Positions 62,273-64,000 of a stretch of DNA of 64,000 bases are shown in pieces. This stretch comes from a bacterium (GTDB lineage Bacteria > 4484-113 > JAFGCY01). Position 1 is the first letter of the stretch, and each line of letters opens with the position of its first letter. The stretch lies in assembly GCA_016932385.1 (NCBI GenBank), contig JAFGCY010000096.1, positions 1 through 64,000 on the forward strand. Reading direction: 5' to 3'. The position numbers and the translations under genes are program-made. The notes beneath the pieces were generated by a model that was not told the DNA's origin, ran no database searches, and saw only the letters and a list, made by a program, of their open reading frames with translations.

Positions 62273-62804
62273 ACAACAGCACTTCCGAATCCAGTGGGAT
62301 GTATTCCGTAGCCGTATAGCGCAACTCTTCGGCGGTCGACTCCGGGAACGCATAGACCTCGCAGCGCAGGCCCTTGGCCTTCAGGTGCCGGACCAGCTCA
62401 CAGAAATCGCCGTCGCCGGAGACCAGCGCCATCACATCGATGCGGTCGCTCATGCTCAGTGTATCGATCGCGATCCCCATGTCCCAGTCGCCCTTGGCCG
62501 ACCCATCCGGCCGGACCTTCAGCTCCTTGCTCTTCACTTCGAAGCCGATCTGGTGCAGGAAATTGATGAACCCGCTCTGGTCCACGTCCGGTGCCTGCAC
62601 GATATAGGCGATCGCCCGGACCAGTTCACGGCCGGTGACGACCTTGCGCAGCAGCGACTCGAAATTCAGTTTGCGCTGGTACAGCGCCTTGGCTGAATAG
62701 AACATGTTCTGCACGTCGACGTAAACCGCCAACCGCTGATGCATGTGGATCGGCCGCCGGTAGCTGCCGCCCGTTGACTCACGGGTGGGAAAACTAGAAC
62801 TCAT
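62265..62804 (-). CDS. NYN-domain (LabA/DUF88-like) protein
   Basis: About 179 residues. The PIN-like NYN fold shows LAVYVDVQNMFYSAKALYQR, SAKGDWDMGIAIDTLSM and VMALVSGDGDFCELVRHLKA; the acidic residues in these three motifs form the expected metal site of a ribonuclease. Start chosen at ATG 62804, which has GGGAG 5 nt upstream; ATG codons further upstream overlap the S41 gene. It is coupled to the OstA-like gene behind it. Its RNA target is unknown. Confidence 0.85.
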   Translation of the reverse strand: MSSSFPTRESTGGSYRRPIHMHQRLAVYVDVQNMFYSAKALYQRKLNFESLLRKVVTGRELVRAIAYIVQAPDVDQSGFINFLHQIGFEVKSKELKVRPDGSAKGDWDMGIAIDTLSMSDRIDVMALVSGDGDFCELVRHLKAKGLRCEVYAFPESTAEELRYTATEYIPLDSEVLLYE

Positions 62805-62820
62805 TTTGGCTCCCTGATCA

Positions 62821-64000
62821 TTACTCCCCTTGCTCTTCATTCTCGGTATCCGGCTCCTCTGTTTCATTCTCCTCGGGGTGGTCCGCGCCGTTGTTCATCG
62901 CGGCGACGGGCATATGCTCTTCTGCTTCCGGCTCGACCCGCCCCTCGTCGGGGACTTCTTCGCCACGGGCCAGCCGGTCCGCCACGTCGGTGGCTTTATC
63001 GACGATCGTGTCGTTATCACGCACGTACTTGATCAGCTCGGCGCGCAACTGGCGCAGCTCCTCCGTTTTCTCGCGGACGACCTGCTCCATCCGTTTCAAT
63101 TCCGGCTCGTCCTGCAGCCGGTTGTCGATCGTGAACCAGATATCCGGCTCGATCCCGACGCCGTGGATATCGTGACCGTTCGGCGTCATGTACTTGCCGA
63201 TCGTGATCGCCAGCGCGTCCTTGACGACCTCCTGCTTGTAGGACTGGCCGTCTTCGTCCTTCATCTCCTCAACCGTTTTCTCCATCGGCGTCACCGCCTG
63301 GATCACGCCCTTGCCGTAGCTCTGCGTGCCGACGATCGTAGCCAACCCGTGATCCTTCAGGGCGCCGACCAGGATTTCGCTGGCGCTGGCCGAGTTCTCG
63401 TTGATCAGCACCACCAGCGGCAAGTCGTACTTCTTGACATCCGGATTGGCGTAAATCGCCGTGTGCTCGTCGTTGCGCTCGACGATCTCCACCACCACAC
63501 CTTCGTCGATGAACCGCTCGGCGATATCCACCGCCGGTTTCATCAGGCCGCCGGAGTTGTTGCGCAAATCGATCACCAGCGCCTGCATGCCCTGCTCCAG
63601 CAGCTCATCTACCGCGCTGAAAAAGTCCTTGTCCGTCTGCTCGCCGAAGTTGTTGATCCGTAAGAACCCGGTCGTGCCGTCCAGCATTTTAATATCGCTG
63701 ATGCTGCTGAATGACACCTCACGGCGCTCCACCGTGAAGTCGTAGTATTCGTTCTCGGTCGCGCGGTAAACCGTCAGCTTGACCTTGGTCTCCTCCTTGC
63801 CCTTGATCCGCGTGGCGACCTCGGGCAGGATCATGCCGAACGTGTCCTCATCGTCGACCGCCGTGATGATGTCCTGGGGTTCGATCCCCGCTTCCTCGGC
63901 GGGCGTGTTGGGAAACACGCTGCTGATTTCCGGATAGAAGCCGTCGGGCGTGGTACCCATCAGGATGCCAATGCCGGCATACTCGCCCGAGGTCTGGGCG
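62821..64000 (-). CDS. ctpA: S41 C-terminal processing protease (5' end outside the window)
   Basis: At least 393 residues; the frame is open to the right-hand edge, where TSGEYAGIGILMG (the start of the PDZ region) is read. The PDZ domain continues with VFPNTPAEEAGIEPQDIITA. The tail-specific protease domain has LVIDLRNNSGGLMKPAVDIA, the catalytic Ser in INENSASASEILVGAL and the Lys in GTQSYGKGVIQ. A Glu-rich acidic tail ends the protein. Family members trim periplasmic proteins. It is the first visible gene of a leftward set with the NYN, OstA-like and IPT genes. Confidence 0.92.
   Translation of the reverse strand, partial: AQTSGEYAGIGILMGTTPDGFYPEISSVFPNTPAEEAGIEPQDIITAVDDEDTFGMILPEVATRIKGKEETKVKLTVYRATENEYYDFTVERREVSFSSISDIKMLDGTTGFLRINNFGEQTDKDFFSAVDELLEQGMQALVIDLRNNSGGLMKPAVDIAERFIDEGVVVEIVERNDEHTAIYANPDVKKYDLPLVVLINENSASASEILVGALKDHGLATIVGTQSYGKGVIQAVTPMEKTVEEMKDEDGQSYKQEVVKDALAITIGKYMTPNGHDIHGVGIEPDIWFTIDNRLQDEPELKRMEQVVREKTEELRQLRAELIKYVRDNDTIVDKATDVADRLARGEEVPDEGRVEPEAEEHMPVAAMNNGADHPEENETEEPDTENEEQGE

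Overview
The window reads as a chromosomal segment of a diderm bacterium with GC content in the high fifties (estimated by eye). An OstA/LptA-like protein, a KdsD-type arabinose-5-phosphate isomerase and several lipoproteins argue for an outer membrane. The c-di-AMP cassette cdaA-cdaR-glmM, the Amj-type lipid II flippase and the order rpoA-rplQ-truA-rplM-rpsI are features better known from Firmicutes. I cannot name the phylum from sequence alone; an uncultured, deep-branching lineage is my guess. I see no prophage, insertion sequence or CRISPR array.

Region by region: 1-556 holds the first 37 codons of dnaA (leftward, cut by the edge) and a gene-free stretch with four DnaA-box-like 9-mers, a candidate replication origin. 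557-2065 holds two rightward genes: a TPR/zinc-ribbon protein and a lipoprotein. 2069-8882 is a leftward run secD-secF-recJ-rel-dtd. carB (8989-12264) diverges from a methylglutaconyl-CoA hydratase-like crotonase. Two leftward lipoproteins, one with a CotH kinase-like fold, are followed by tRNA-Val(UAC) and ilvE. From 40.4 kb leftward to 17.6 kb runs one almost gap-free leftward array: the S10-spc-alpha ribosomal genes with secY, adk, map, infA, rpoA, truA, rplM and rpsI, then an NlpC/P60 hydrolase, cdaA, cdaR, glmM and a two-domain dehydrogenase/acyl-reductase-like protein. rpmD, rpsD, fusA and tuf are not in this array.

41.0-57.4 kb is mostly rightward: an S24/LexA-like repressor with a palindrome over its promoter, an Nfu Fe-S scaffold, a Yip1-family membrane protein, a MacA-like adaptor with two MacB-type permeases but no ATPase, MutS2, a UshA-like protein with altered metal ligands and a BsuPI domain, Amj, a V4R-like protein, KdsD, ThiD and prepilin peptidase, with two leftward genes (a membrane-anchored unknown and a TetR regulator) among them. 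57.4-64.0 kb is leftward: a response regulator with a PP2C phosphatase, an IPT/TIG-type exported protein, an OstA-like protein, an NYN-domain protein and the 3' part of an S41 protease gene.

The most interesting observations are: (1) the fusion of a 'quinate 5-dehydrogenase'-type domain to a cyanobacterial AAR-like acyl-ACP reductase, translationally coupled to glmM; (2) at least five rightward genes whose -10 hexamer ends exactly 6 nt before the start codon, a signature of leaderless mRNAs; (3) the ATPase-less MacAB-like set; (4) the UshA-like protein with three changed metal ligands; (5) loss of zinc ligands in both L36 and S14.
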